Assembly (NCBI GenBank): GCA_950295325.1
Contig: OX485809.1
Coordinates: 3,160,001-3,224,000 of the forward strand
Origin: Polytrichum commune
Lineage: Eukaryota > Streptophyta > Polytrichopsida > Polytrichales > Polytrichaceae
Length of the DNA: 64,000 nucleotides
Direction: 5' to 3'
In this document: one piece after another, positions 47,524 through 58,668 of the stretch
Numbering within the stretch: position 1 is the first letter of the stretch
Layout of the letters: the number at the start of each line of letters is the position of its first letter
The notes under the pieces: generated by a model
Databases searched by the model: none
Told to the model about the DNA's origin: nothing
What the model saw: the letters and a program-made list of their open reading frames with translations, nothing else
Position numbers and translations under genes: made by a program

Positions 47524-47744
47524 CTCTTAAAAGACATATGCTTTCCCGATACCACACCCAAAATATCTTTTAAAATTCATTTTAAGCATGATTAACCAAT
47601 TAATTTACATAGGCTTTATTCTAAAGAAGTATAGATCTTGCTAAGATGCTCGATTTGACAGTCTAAAACCCCCATTTGGTGCAATGGAGTAGAAGTTTTG
47701 AACAGGATTCTCCCAAAATAATACCAAGCATTGTCCTTTAAGGG
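47524..47744 (+). mobile_element. TTAA-flanked short element, copy 1 (221 bp)
   Basis: Ends CTCTTAAAAGACATATGC and GCATTGTCCTTTAAGGG, TTAA on both sides (47520-47523, 47745-47748). The whole element is an inverted relative of 49961-50193. Confidence 0.8.
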
Positions 47745-47748
47745 TTAA

Positions 47749-48042
47749 ACATAATGAATGAACCCCTAACTGAACTGGCAGCCAGTGTCTCTCTTCTTCT
47801 ATATTTTTGCGGAATGAAGTACAAATAAGTTATTTGTTTTTTTTCCCCGGCTTCCCAACCGCCGGATAGAAATTCACGGTTCTCTGTCTTTAGGTCTCTC
47901 TTCTAAAGTGCCTCGGAATGGAAGGTTGTAAGGCATTTCAGGGACACCATCAGTGCCTTTGGAAAATTCTACTTCTTTTGTGCTTTATGGCCACTTTATA
48001 TACACAGCTTGGGCCAGCCCGTTTCATGTACAGTAGATTCAT
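47749..48042. other. intergenic, nothing recognised
   Basis: No feature. Confidence 0.4.
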
Positions 48043-48045
48043 TAA

Positions 48046-48426
48046 GGGTGAGGTTCCATGTAGGCCGCTGACCCACTAGATTTTAGTGTAAATAAGGTAA
48101 ATGCCAACCAAATGTAGAGGGAATTTAGTAGGGTAGGGTTTGTATGTGTCAACTATCTACTCCCAACTGCTCAAATCCGGGGCCACAAATTAATCTTCTC
48201 CTCCTTCTAAAACTTGTTTTCCAAACCTTTGGTGATTGGCCCTTGTAGGTTGAAGGTCCTTTAGTGGATGCCTAGGAGTCTAGCAGCCCGTGTCCATGAA
48301 CCTCCACATTCTAGTGAACCGTTAGAATGTGGTTGGAGGGTGGCTTGAGTTTTATTACATGTGAACACCTCCAACCAACTATTTCCTAGAATCTAGTGGG
48401 CGAGTGGCCGACATGGAAACTCACCC
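48046..48426. mobile_element. Harbinger-like element with GGGTGAG ends (381 bp)
   Basis: Ends GGGTGAGGTTCCATGTAGGC and GCCGACATGGAAACTCACCC, TAA duplications at 48043-48045 and 48427-48429. Internal inverted motifs CCACTAGATT/AATCTAGTGGG and CCAACCAAATG/CATTCTAACGG-type match are partial. A fragment is at 12660-12772. Confidence 0.85.
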
Positions 48427-48429
48427 TAA

Positions 48430-49276
48430 GCCCTCCAACATGGAAACTTCCAACATGGCACTACATTTATTGTGCCATGTCACTCTACTTTATTGCCAAG
48501 TAGATCCCGAAGCAATATCCAAAGCAAAATCCAAAGCTAAAAAGTCATTGTTGCCACTCCCCATACTTCCTCTCATGCAACCACTTGCTCATTTGAACCA
48601 ATGCTATTCATCCAACTCACTGCCATTCATGCAAGTTTCCTACCATGTGGTTTGGGCCTAAGTTTATTACCTAGTGAGTGCTATGTGTTCTATATGGAGA
48701 AGCTCTTCTTGTGAAGAGATAGAGAGAGAAAGAGGAAATTACCACATGCATGTGAGCATGCCTCTCATTCATCCAAGATAAAAGCCTTCAAATACTATGT
48801 AGCTTGGTGGTTATTATCTTTAGTCGATTTAACATTGGATAAAGTTTATAATGATTCTATATTAGTCTAGTCCAAGTCATTTGAGATGAATTGGCCACAA
48901 ATTTAGGGGGAGAGGGGTTTCAAGTTTTTCATATTGGATGGATGAGAGGTACATCAATATGCGTTCATTCCCTCTCTCTCTCTTCTCATCCAATTTTTAT
49001 AGGTTTGGTAAAGTGAAGGGAGGATGACATGTGCCTCGTGCAATTCCCTTGCAATTCAACATAATGAAACTTTCGTTTCCATTTCACATTTCACATAAAC
49101 ACAATTTAATGATTTGAATAATTTCTCCTTAAAGAATTCCGGTATTTTTGTATATGTAAGCGTTTCAAAAGTCATATTTGCCCTGATTGAAAGGATTTTC
49201 ATTGCACTGAAGAAAAAGAAAGAGCAAAGGCTCATTTATTGGCCAAAACCATAAGCATTGGAATTCTCATGAACAC
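48430..49276. other. intergenic, nothing recognised
   Basis: CT-rich patch around 48972-48990. No gene. Confidence 0.4.
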
Positions 49277-49278
49277 TA

Positions 49279-49597
49279 CACTAAAAAAGATATTTAGTGC
49301 TTGATTATATTTAATGTTGTTACCATCTTACCATGCTCAATACTAATTTTCAATTCCTTGATAATTAGTGTTAGACATAAATGCGCCGCTACATTTCCTA
49401 TTGCCATCTCCCTTATTATATCTTTTTTTTTCATATCCTTACTAGCACTAAATTCAAGCATATAACTTCTACATATTACTATAGTTGATATTTAGTGTTT
49501 GACTTTACATCTAATGTTACTTACTTTCATAGGGTTATTGACATTTACTGTATGGGTTCGTATTTAGTTTATCAAACACTAAATATCATTTTTAGTG
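49279..49597 (+). mobile_element. TACACTA-type element, second family (319 bp)
   Basis: Ends CACTAAAAAAGATATTTAGT and ACTAAATATCATTTTTAGTG, TA flanks at 49277-49278 and 49598-49599. Same family, opposite orientation, as 28520-29315. Confidence 0.85.
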
Positions 49598-49599
49598 TA

Positions 49600-49956
49600 C
49601 TTGTTAAGTGTTTTTTGGAATGTGATCATGTGCACATCATTTAGAAGTTTGTTTTGGACTTGCAATTCACAATTGTAGACTTTTGACTTAGGTGTGACCA
49701 ACACCTTTGAGAAATCATAGGAGTTTATACATCAATTGATAGAGTACAATAATTGCATTGGAATCGAGTTGTAAGTAGTTGTCGTCCACCTTAGTATGTA
49801 GTTGCTTGCTTCTAAGTCCAACATAATAACAAAGTGTGCATGATTGATTGAGACCAAGAATGTAAAAGAGACTAAAATAATTGGACATCATGTTGTTGTA
49901 AAAAAATATTATATCAACATCAAGTGAACTTCAAAATTTTCAATGAATGTCGAGTA
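49600..49956. other. intergenic, nothing recognised
   Basis: No feature. Confidence 0.4.
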
Positions 49957-49960
49957 TTAA

Positions 49961-50193
49961 CCCTTAAAGAACAATGCTGCCCCACGGGCTTGGTGTTATT
50001 TTGGGAGAATCTTGTTCAAAACTTCTACTTCATTGCACCAAATGGGGTTTTTAGAATGCCAAATCGAGCACCTTAGCAAGATCTATACTTCTTTAGAATA
50101 GAGCCTATGTAAATTAATTGGTTAATCATGCTTAAAATGAATTTTAAAATATATTTTGGGTGTGGTATTGGGAAAGCATATGTCCTTTAAGGG
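49961..50193 (-). mobile_element. TTAA-flanked short element, copy 2 (233 bp)
   Basis: Ends CCCTTAAAGAACAATGC and GCATATGTCCTTTAAGGG, TTAA at 49957-49960 and 50194-50197. The internal sequence is the reverse complement of copy 1 with few changes (CTTAGCAAGATCTATACTTC, TTAATTGGTTAATCATGC). Confidence 0.85.
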
Positions 50194-50269
50194 TTAAGGT
50201 AACACCTTTTGATGAGGTTGAAAGGTTGAAACCAAGATCTATGCACTTCAAGGGGTCCCACTCAATAAA

Positions 50270-50312
50270 CTATGTATGATATTTAGTGTCCCCGATTCGA
50301 ATTGTCTTGCTC
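50270..50312 (+). repeat. scrap of a TACACTA-type MITE
   Basis: ATGATATTTAGTGTCCCCGA and AATTGTCTTGCTCA match the left end of the 6228 family. The rest is missing. Confidence 0.6.
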
Positions 50313-51119
50313 ACTCTCGCCCTTCCAACCATCATCACATTAAGAGGCAAGAATTACCATCCTTCTATGTTGTTGTTGAAGAACAAATGAAATTTGTTCT
50401 ACTTGTTAAGGATTCTTGGAGCCTTCCAAATCAATCCATCAAGGCTACATTGACTACATTGCCCCACAAAATTTCTTTTATAGCATTGCAAGAAATGCAT
50501 GGTCATGACATTGGAAACTGCTACTTTAATCAATTATATGGCACATACTCATAAACAAATGGTCCATGTCCAATGAGAATTTGTTTGTGGACACTGTTAT
50601 GAAAGCCTCTTCAAACAATGATATCTCTTTTAAATGTTGGTTATCATTTACAAAACAAAAGTCCATATGTAGAGCTTTTTGTGCTCTTTCCATAGAGAAG
50701 AGAGAAGAAACGTTGACCTTAGTGGGATCAACGTGATTGAAATGCCTGTTCGACCCACCCTTGGTATTACGTCCATTGGACATATTATTAGTGATGCAGG
50801 ACTACTAACCCCTCTTGGGATGGACACTATAGTAATCATGATGAGCAAAGTGACCATGGAAACTGAGTGATTGGATGATCTTTGTAGCGGGTTAGTGCAA
50901 TTATGGTGTTGTAGGGGTATACGATCAATTTTCTTCATGAGGTGACTGCCAAGTCATAAGATTTCTAAGTGGTTCATTGTAGCAACACATGTTTAGTGGT
51001 CCGGGTTCGATCCCAAATGGCCTTGCACGAGCAGTATATTGTGATGTGAGTGACTTGGCATTTCTTGTGTGAGTTATATGGCAGGAAAGTTATACGGAGT
51101 ATCTTATAGCCACCAACCC
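50313..51119. other. intergenic, nothing recognised
   Basis: Short overlapping ORFs, none recognised. A GGTTCGATCCC box at 51005-51015 is discussed under the rejected items. Confidence 0.4.
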
Positions 51120-54100
51120 CTACCGTAAGTTATGACAGTTCTTAGCCAATGTTGGCATTTATTCTTTTGTAATCCTAATTATTTATTGGTTGGTGGATAT
51201 TTTGGGGTTGCTATGGTAGTTGTGTGTCTATTGGTAGTGGTTTGTTGTTTTTTTATCCTCCTTTTATGTAGAATTATGGACATAGCATGTTATTATGGCA
51301 ATGATGTTGATTGCCTCAAATGTGTATTTGATGCTTAGCTTAGGGATTTTGAATGTTGTTTCAATACTTTCCATAGAAGGAATGTGTGTGCCTACCCTAA
51401 CACTTGATGTGATGACTATTAATGGATCTACCTTCCAACCTCTGTTGATAATATCGTCTATTAGTGGTTTATATATTTTTTAATTTTTTGGATCATAGTT
51501 ACATCTGGTATTCTATCGTTATAGTATGTAAATTCAATGAATTGTATTGTTAGGTTATCATTAGGTCCTGTTGGTGGTGGAAACTAATATGATAGTCTTT
51601 TCACACATAGAAGGTTTGGTTTGAATCTGGCATTGCAGTGGCATCTTTGTTGGCCACATGTGCAAGGTAATAGCCATGAAGGAACAATATTTTGTGGAGG
51701 GTCATTATTGAATGTGCATGCATTCATGAGAACATAGCATCTCGATTTTTTTGATGCCACTATAAGTTTTCTTAATTCCCATACTGCTTTATTGTGTCTT
51801 TTGGTTCGGAGGGCATGTATGTGGTGTTGTTTGCACTTTAGAAGTACATGTAGCCATGTATCAAGATCTGGGGAGTTACATATGGGGCATGTGATTGATG
51901 AAAAAACTTCTCTACCAAAGAACAATTGTTTTGGCATTCCCCATGTATTGACCATGTCTCAATTTTAGAAGAAATGTTTTTTGAGAGTCGGTTTTGTCTT
52001 TGTTTGTCCAAAATTTATTTGATAGCTTATTGTTTATTTTCTTGTTGGCTATCCATTTATCTATGTTGGGATATAGTATAGGGATCGGGTGTAGACTTAT
52101 ATTCTTATTGTATTTCATGAGATGTTTTTCTAGGGACCTGATAGGTCCTTTGTTGGAAGTTGTTATGATTGATGGCCATTTGTCCATCCGTGTAAAAACA
52201 ATATTTGGGGGGGGGGGGGGGGGGGGGGATTTAAGGGGTGTTTCATTCTTGTAGTTGGGAATTGGTGGGATTGTGTTATGTGAGCATGTATTTGGGATTG
52301 GGTAGGTGAGTCCATTCCATGTTTTACTATTGTTGACTTCTATATTTTGCGGGGTAGAAGGGGCAATTTGTGTGATTGTGTAGGTTATGTTAAGGTCGTT
52401 GCATACATTTTTAATTGTATCTATTTATTCTGTAGTACTGATACTATTATTTTGGTGATATACGCAAAGGACTCCTATAGTGAGTGGTTCTATACGTGGC
52501 TCGTTGAATTCTTGTGGTTTTGTTGGTTCCTTGTATTTTTTGGTGTTTGCTGGTATGTGAGTAATTACATGTGTGTCTGGGAAGGGGCCTAAATGTGGGG
52601 TCAAAGTTTGATACCAATTTATGCTTGGGATGGTAATTATTGTGGTGGTATGTGGGTCGTGTTAAGCTGCTAGTTTGGCCTAGAGGATGGTTGTTTGGGC
52701 TTCAGTTTCATTGTGAGGGTGAGCATAACTTATTCCTTGGCACCTGTGTGAGAATGCGTAACCAAGAGACCCAAAGATTTTATCTCTAGGAAATGGCGAG
52801 AAAAACTTTGTTAGATGAGTTGAGCATGTGACTGGAGAAGAGAAGTAGGAGTTTGTAATTTTAAAGGATGTTGTGATGTAATCTAGTGTTGCTTTGGGTA
52901 AGGCGTTGTGTGAGTTTTTGAGTGGGTCATTTTTTGGGATTATGTGTTTATATCTTTGATATAGCCATGTTATTTCAATTTCAAATGATTGGGTGGGGGG
53001 GGGGGGGGTATTAAGTCGTGTGGTTGGTGTAGCATTTGACTGTATTGGTTCCACAACCATACAAGTCTATTGTAGGGAATGGTGATAAGGTGTTTGCCTA
53101 TTTTGTCATTTTGTACGTGGATTTTGTTTGTATTAGTATTGATATATTTTTCAGGGTTGCATTCGTGTGTTGAGAATTTTACGAGGGGGATGTTTAGGGG
53201 TGGAGATATGTGTCTTGGATCTTTGTTTTGGGTCAAAAAATCCATTTTCTTTTATGGGGTTGTCATATATTGTATATATATTTTTAGTATAGCATGCGAG
53301 TATTATACTTGTGTTGTGTTGTATGACTTTTGGGAGATAATAAGGAAATAATTCTCTTTGTGGAATTTTGTTGTTGTTGTAAATTATGCCATTGGGTAGT
53401 ATCCATTGGCATAGGTATGTGTGTTGTTTTTATTTTATTTTTTAATTTAAAAATAATAATTTTGTGTTTATCTTTGGTTGGTTTTATGTAGTGGTCTATT
53501 ACTGAGTGTACTTGGTATCTTGTTGGGTTGTTTTTTTATATGTGTAGGTGTGGTCAAATGTGTTAGATGTGGTGGGGCAGGTGGGTGTGTGAGAATTTCT
53601 TTGATTAGTGGTTTTATTTTATGTTCCATTATAATGTATTTTTGTTTTAATGTATGTGGTGGATGATGGTCTTGGCATGTTTCTTGACAGTTTTCATTGC
53701 AACTTGGATGGCAAAATAGTTGCTATGCTATTTTTAATATATATTTTATCAAGTGTGTGGGTTTTCTTTGTAATAGTTTGTATACTCAGTGTGTGACATC
53801 AAGTGTGTGCCATTTGGTAGAGTGAGTTCTTTTTTGTGATATATTTTTTCTAGGAGTAATTTGTGTATGTATTTTAGGTTTTGACTAGAAAGTTGTTTGG
53901 GGGGGGGGGGGGTGTTGTGAATAGTTTATGCCATTATGTTTCAAGTGGTGTTGCTTCCAGGGGAATTTTTATTTTTTATTTAAAAAAAATTAATATCTTG
54001 CTTCTGAGATGGGCTCCAACTGCTACTTTGATGGAGTATAATGTCCTAGTGGGGGGTGATCGATTACAATCGTGGTGTTTGATCCTAGGTATATTTTCTG

Positions 54101-54300
54101 CACCCCATATTTGGCTAGTATATAGTGTGTGAAACCCCTGTATATTGTTCCAAGTTTGCCTTTGTCATTTAATCCATTTCTAAGTTGTTCTCCGATACAC
54201 CTTAGGTAGGCATTTTTCTAGTGAGAATGTTGCTATTCCAAAGATACCATGGGGTAGTTGGGGGACCATGTTCGGTGTGTAGTTAGGGAGTCCACATTTT
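51120..54300 (-). pseudogene. unusual non-LTR retrotransposon remnant, possibly RLE type
   Basis: The minus strand carries a decayed protein over about 3 kb, A/C-rich throughout. Blocks in coding order: 53245-52970 (GKHLITIPYNRLVWLWNQY), 53060-52680 (a P-rich start, then DKIFGSLGYAFSHRCQGISY), 52187-51912 (FLLKLRHGQYMGNA) and, one frame over, 51955-51584 (LFFGREVF, CPICNSPDLDTWLHVLLKC, RTKRHNKAV, ARFKPNLLCVKRLSY). CPIC...H-x4-C followed by R..RHN is the zinc knuckle/RHN pattern that precedes the restriction-like endonuclease in R2/NeSL-type LINEs, and KPN (for KPD) fits its PD residues. 51200-51400 matches the tail fragment at 30118-30420. No clear RT catalytic motif was found. LINE identity is moderate, RLE class tentative. 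Confidence 0.5.
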
Positions 54301-54507
54301 TTTTGGAATTACTATTATTATTTTAATCTAGTTTTATGATTCCGGGTAGTGAATGCAATTCCTGCTCTGATTATTGTATCTACCATATTGATTTTTTGTT
54401 TGATTGTTGTTGGACTGTTGCTAATTGACTGCATTGGTTGATAACTTTGGTGGTTGTGATGTGTATTTGTATTTTCCATTTGAGGGATAGGCTTTTTCCA
54501 TAAACAC
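54301..54507. other. decayed, possibly part of the retroelement
   Basis: A minus-strand ORF (54318-54554) is A/C-rich like its neighbour, but no motif is recognisable. Confidence 0.3.
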
Positions 54508-54738
54508 CTAGTAGGTTGCCTCTTGACTTCTAGTTGTTTGGGCACGGTGAGCATTGAGATTGCAACTCCTCTTCATGTCAAGACTTTTGTATGTTTCCCC
54601 CTCAAAATCTTGGACTTCGTATGTGAATTTAAGCTCTATGAATGTGCCTTCTCGAGCTTTCTCCATAGACATTAATCTCGCTTTGAAACTTTTAGTCATT
54701 TTGGTCCAATGACCATTCAAAGAGGAGCTTCTCTTCAT
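54508..54738 (-). pseudogene. coiled-coil repeat ORF fragment, minus copy
   Basis: 76-codon frame with two copies of a block, MKRSSSLNGHWTKMTKS at residue 1 and MKRSCNLNAHRAQTTRS at residue 55, so a repeat period of 54 residues. Between them are KARLMSMEKA and EVQDFEGETYKSLD, helical and charged. The ORF at 35166-35456 has the same opening block. It is probably a piece of a long, internally repeated coiled-coil protein. Upstream and downstream frames are broken. Confidence 0.45.
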
Positions 54739-54749
54739 GTTGATTTTTT

Positions 54750-55810
54750 ATGTTATCTCCCTCAGATTTTGGGCTTAGGAAGTGAGAATTGGGTAGGTCA
54801 TTGAATTATCATTCTCAAGAGCTTTGATATGATACATTAAGCATAACTAGAAAGTGAAAGACATGGAGTAGAGTGAATGGTTGAAGTTTCACATAAAAAC
54901 TGGCAGTTGCACTCTCCATTTCCATCATGACAATTTGCCAATACTCGTAATAATCAATTTTTACACATGATGTGTACTTTGCAAAGAATTGTTTAAACTA
55001 GTCTTGCAAAAGCATTGTACTTTTGGTCTTTGGAAGTGTCCCCACGGCACTGGTCCTTTTCCACTATGGTTTTTACTAAATACAAGTCATTGTTATGGAA
55101 CATCTCAACCCCAAAATGCACTAAGAATGCTAGTAGCATGACCACACAATTCCAGTGGTGTAAGTATCTAGACTACCTTTGTCAAGTCATGTCAGTCAAC
55201 GACGTGCAATAGGGAGCAAGTCAAGTCCACCCAACATGCGCATGTTGTCTATTTGTCATGAGCACCATGGTAGACATATGCAACTTTTTTGGACCTTTGC
55301 CAAACCTCTAGATTCAGACACTAATACAACTTGTATGAGGTATGTGGGCCCATCTACATTCCTCAAACCTTATGCATTCCTCATGTGATTTGTCCTCATA
55401 TACATTTCATTCAAACCACCTCTAATATTGTATGTTCCAAGAAAAGATAGAGGCATGCAAAAAACAATGAAATAACCAAGGAAACGAAATCACATGCAAT
55501 TACAAGTGATACGGCATTGACATTTAATGTATGATTCAATGGTCATGTTTGTCCAAGGAATGCACATATTACCCTATTCTCCTCGATATATCCCCAAATC
55601 CCATGCGTCTTATTTCCCCTTGCTCTCATTGGTAGTTATGATTTGATTTTTTGACAATTCTAAAGACCTTTCACCAATACTCCCAAATGAAATGGTTATC
55701 ATTGCATAAAGTATACCACACCTAAACAACATATAATAGTGAAACACTCAAGTATGATCATGCACATATTTGCCTAAATTCATTTCCACATCATATTTGA
55801 AAACTTGCAA
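54750..55810. other. intergenic, nothing recognised
   Basis: Short ORFs at 55015-55388, not recognised. 54850-55200 shares short words with 34350-34620 (CTCTCCATTTCCATCATGAC; CAAAATGCACTAAGAATGCTA against CAAAACACATTGTAAACGCTA in reverse), so it may be an old repeat. Confidence 0.4.
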
Positions 55811-57800
55811 TCAATCACATGATGACATGTGGTAGGTATTGGACCAAAACATACCTATGCTTAATGTCTAAACCAAATTTGAACCACCTCTATGGATGTT
55901 ATGTCCAATCCTTCTTTCATCCATCCACCCAAGGTGACAATGCTATGCTATGTGATGACAAGGCAAAATACAAGGGTTAAATGGTTACCATTGCATAAAT
56001 CATAACACACCTTGCAACCTAAAATAAAACGACATACAATAAAACCATGATTTGTATATTTTTCACTCATGTGAATGGATTACGTTTCCCTTTACGTTGG
56101 TCATGTTTTACCAAGCACCAGAGTAAGGATAATTCCTTCCTCTCGGAAGGTGGGCTTCATTGAAACCTAAAACAACTTTGTAAATTTTGGTATGTTTGGG
56201 CATTAATTTGCCCAAATGAAATTTCCCGCCATCTCTCTAAAGGTTTCAATTAGTCACATGATGACACATGGCACCTTTTGGACCCGCCTTGGGAGGAATG
56301 TTATAATCCAAGGCTCATATGTCTATGGTAGGTGACGTTGTTATGTTGTTGTGATGACAAGACATACGATCATGGTTGAAATCGGTAGTTTTTTTAATTA
56401 CTATTCCAACCAATCACTTGATGATACATGACTTTTTTTTGGATCCAAAACAATTAAGTTACACCTAATCTTGCATGTGTTGGATGGATAATATATCCAA
56501 TCCTCATCCATCCATTTGTCTATTCATCCGTTCATCATAAGTGATTATGCTAACTTTAATGTTGATGTGACAACATGACCAACCAAAAAACCATGTTTGA
56601 ATTTTCGTTGAATTCCTTCACCAATGCCAAAATTTTGCAAGAAGTTTACTTGCAATGTGGAACTCAATTGGAATGGTCATTTTTTCCAATCAAATGATGA
56701 TGACACATGGCACTCTTGGCTGGGACGAACGAACCCGTTCACTAGTTCCTTGGAGGCCAGGTTTTTAGACATCCAACAAGGAACGAGTGTTTGGGTTGGT
56801 TCGCCCAAATCCGGCACTTTTGGACCATAGATAATTTCATTACGCCTTGGTTGACCTAATTTGAATGGATGTCATGTAAAAAAGTTCGCATTCAACTATC
56901 TCTCCCTTGCCGAAATTGTTGCCCCTCTGGTGACAAAAGTGCTCGAAGGCCATGACTGATACCAGGGCCACACCAAAAACCCCAGCAACTCCAGTCACCA
57001 AAAACATTAGCCCTATGTATTCTCCGGAAATACAGGGCTGGGTTTCAGTTGGTTGAAGCTACTGGAATGACTGGAAGAAGGGGGGTAGCCTGCAACCAGC
57101 AGCTCTAGCCAACTGAAATCCCAGCCCTGTATTTCCGGAGAATATGTAGGGTTGATGGTTTTGGTTGGGCCGCCCGGTGTGGCCCTGGTATGAATCTCTT
57201 CACCAGTGTCAAATTATAAGAAGTTGCTTGCAATTTATATACTGCTAGACCGACCAATTTCAACCAATCACATGATGCCACCCGACATGCTGTGGACCCA
57301 AAAAACGACCAGTTTAAGGCAACCCTATTTTTCCAAGGCAAAAAGGGCTAGATGAAAAAGTCTAAAAATAGATACAAACTAAATATTCCGTCATTTTGTC
57401 GCGGATGAAATCACCTGAAACATCTCTTAAAAATTTACAAATTTTTGGAGAGTGTTATCTATTTCGGGTGAACATGCTCATATCTGGATGATAATCAGTA
57501 CTATCATCCACATGTGGCTCCATCATCTAATCGGTGTCGCAGTTTCGGCTTTCTTGATATTTTGAAAATACAAGGGCCTGGTTTAGGCCTAACCTGACCC
57601 TCCTTGGATGGATGATATGTCTAATACTCATCCATCCATCTCTTCAAGTATCCATCCATCATGCATCAGTCTGCTGCCGCAACGGTGACGACAGGAGTGG
57701 CGACAGAGGGGAGACATGGCCGTCGCTGAATTTCGATGGGTTTCTTCACCAATGTCAGAACAATCGCAAGAAGTTACAGTACTTTCTCCGCTGAATCTGC
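55811..57800 (+). repeat. degenerate repeat array upstream of the AAH gene
   Basis: A CCAATCACATGATGACACATGG-like core recurs at about 55811, 56247, 56406, 56695 and 57261. It is accompanied in part by TGGATGGATGATATGTCCAAT with CATCCATCCATC, and by TTCACCAATG(C/T)CA..AA...TGCAAGAAGTT (56610, 57200, 57745). Order is conserved, spacing is not. Interrupted by the foldback at 56962-57188. Confidence 0.65.
56962..57188. mobile_element. foldback element, TA-flanked (227 bp)
   Basis: Ends CCAGGGCCACACC and GGTGTGGCCCTGG, TA on both sides (56960-56961, 57189-57190). A second inverted block, ATTCTCCGGAAATACAGGGC with TTTCAGTTGG, faces its complement at 57109-57145, so most of the element folds into a hairpin. 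Non-coding. Confidence 0.85.
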
Positions 57801-58327
57801 ACCCACCATCGGTGGTTATAATTTGCTTGGACAGATCCTTTGGCTCCTGGGGACAGCGAATTTCGAGCCGTCACTCTGATTCTGGAATCATCGCCGCTGC
57901 TCCTTCTGCTCCCGCATGTGTGTGAGGCAGGAAGGCACCACCAATCAGCCGGCGGCCCGGTGGGGGGTTTAAGTAAAAGTTAACTTTGTTTGATTCTTTG
58001 ATATCGACGAAGCCTGAGGAGCTCGGCCTACCGTTCAAACCATCATCATGACGCTTTTCAGTTGTAAGTTGGGTAAAATCGATTGTTTGTAAGAAAATTA
58101 CTCCGTCAGAGAGCAGAGATTTGAGGAACTTGACGGAGTTCTTTCCTCTCTGGCTGCATCCATCATTGAGTGCTGGCAAGGAATCTGGACGTGGTTAATA
58201 CAAGTTCACAGATTCGGCCCCACAGCAGTGCATTTCCCTCATTGCCAAGCTGCGAGCTGCAAGCTGCGCTTCACAGTCAGCTCCCTCTCCCCCGAGGGCA
58301 GAAGACTCTCTAGCCAGCACCAGCAAA
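57801..58327 (+). promoter_or_regulatory. presumed promoter region of AAH
   Basis: Non-repetitive, more GC-rich DNA between the repeat array and the first exon. No convincing TATA box at a defined distance was found and the transcription start cannot be placed. The assignment rests on position only. Confidence 0.3.
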
Positions 58328-58361
58328 CAGCAGCAGCAGCAGCAACAACAACAACAACAGC
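58328..58361 (+). repeat. (CAG)n(CAA)n triplet tract in the presumed 5' UTR
   Basis: Five CAG are followed by about five CAA units. In frame with the downstream ATG it would read Ala then Thr residues, which is one reason to treat it as untranslated. Confidence 0.9.
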
Positions 58362-58369
58362 AAATTTTA

Positions 58370-58393
58370 CTCCCTCACTCCCTCACTCCCTCA
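58370..58393 (+). repeat. three CTCCCTCA repeats in the presumed 5' leader
   Basis: CTCCCTCA repeated three times in tandem. CT-rich leaders are common in plant 5' UTRs, so this is compatible with transcribed leader, but not proof. Confidence 0.8.
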
Positions 58394-58668
58394 CATCTCA
58401 TACCGTCACATATCGGCTTCCATCGTGTTCAGCAGCGCTTTATGTTGGCGGAAGAATTGCCTGGGAGGAGGGCGTGAAGATCTACGGTTTGTCGGCTGAG
58501 CAAGGAAGGAAGGAAGGGAGAGAGGAAGGAATTCTGTGTCTCTTTTTCAATACTTTTGTTGGCGACAAGGGGAATCTGCATTTGAGATTTGGGTGGGGCT
58601 GTAATTCGAGGCGGGCACCCCTGTGTGGTTGCGGTGGACAGGGAGAGTGCATCATCCTGAGGCCGGTG

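Noticed and set aside
50952-51030. tRNA gene or tRNA-derived SINE (GGTTCGATCCC box)
   Set aside because: The T-loop-like box is present, but the T stem and acceptor stem do not pair and no convincing A box is found.
1-58200. Intact LTR retrotransposon or other host gene
   Set aside because: No gag, protease, integrase or RNase H motif, no long terminal repeats with TG/CA ends, and no second multi-exon coding pattern were found by reading both strands.
58228-58668. N-terminal extension of AAH or a separate coding exon
   Set aside because: Low-complexity triplets and CT repeats, and it would place the clear signal peptide internally. Treated as leader, but kept as a finding.
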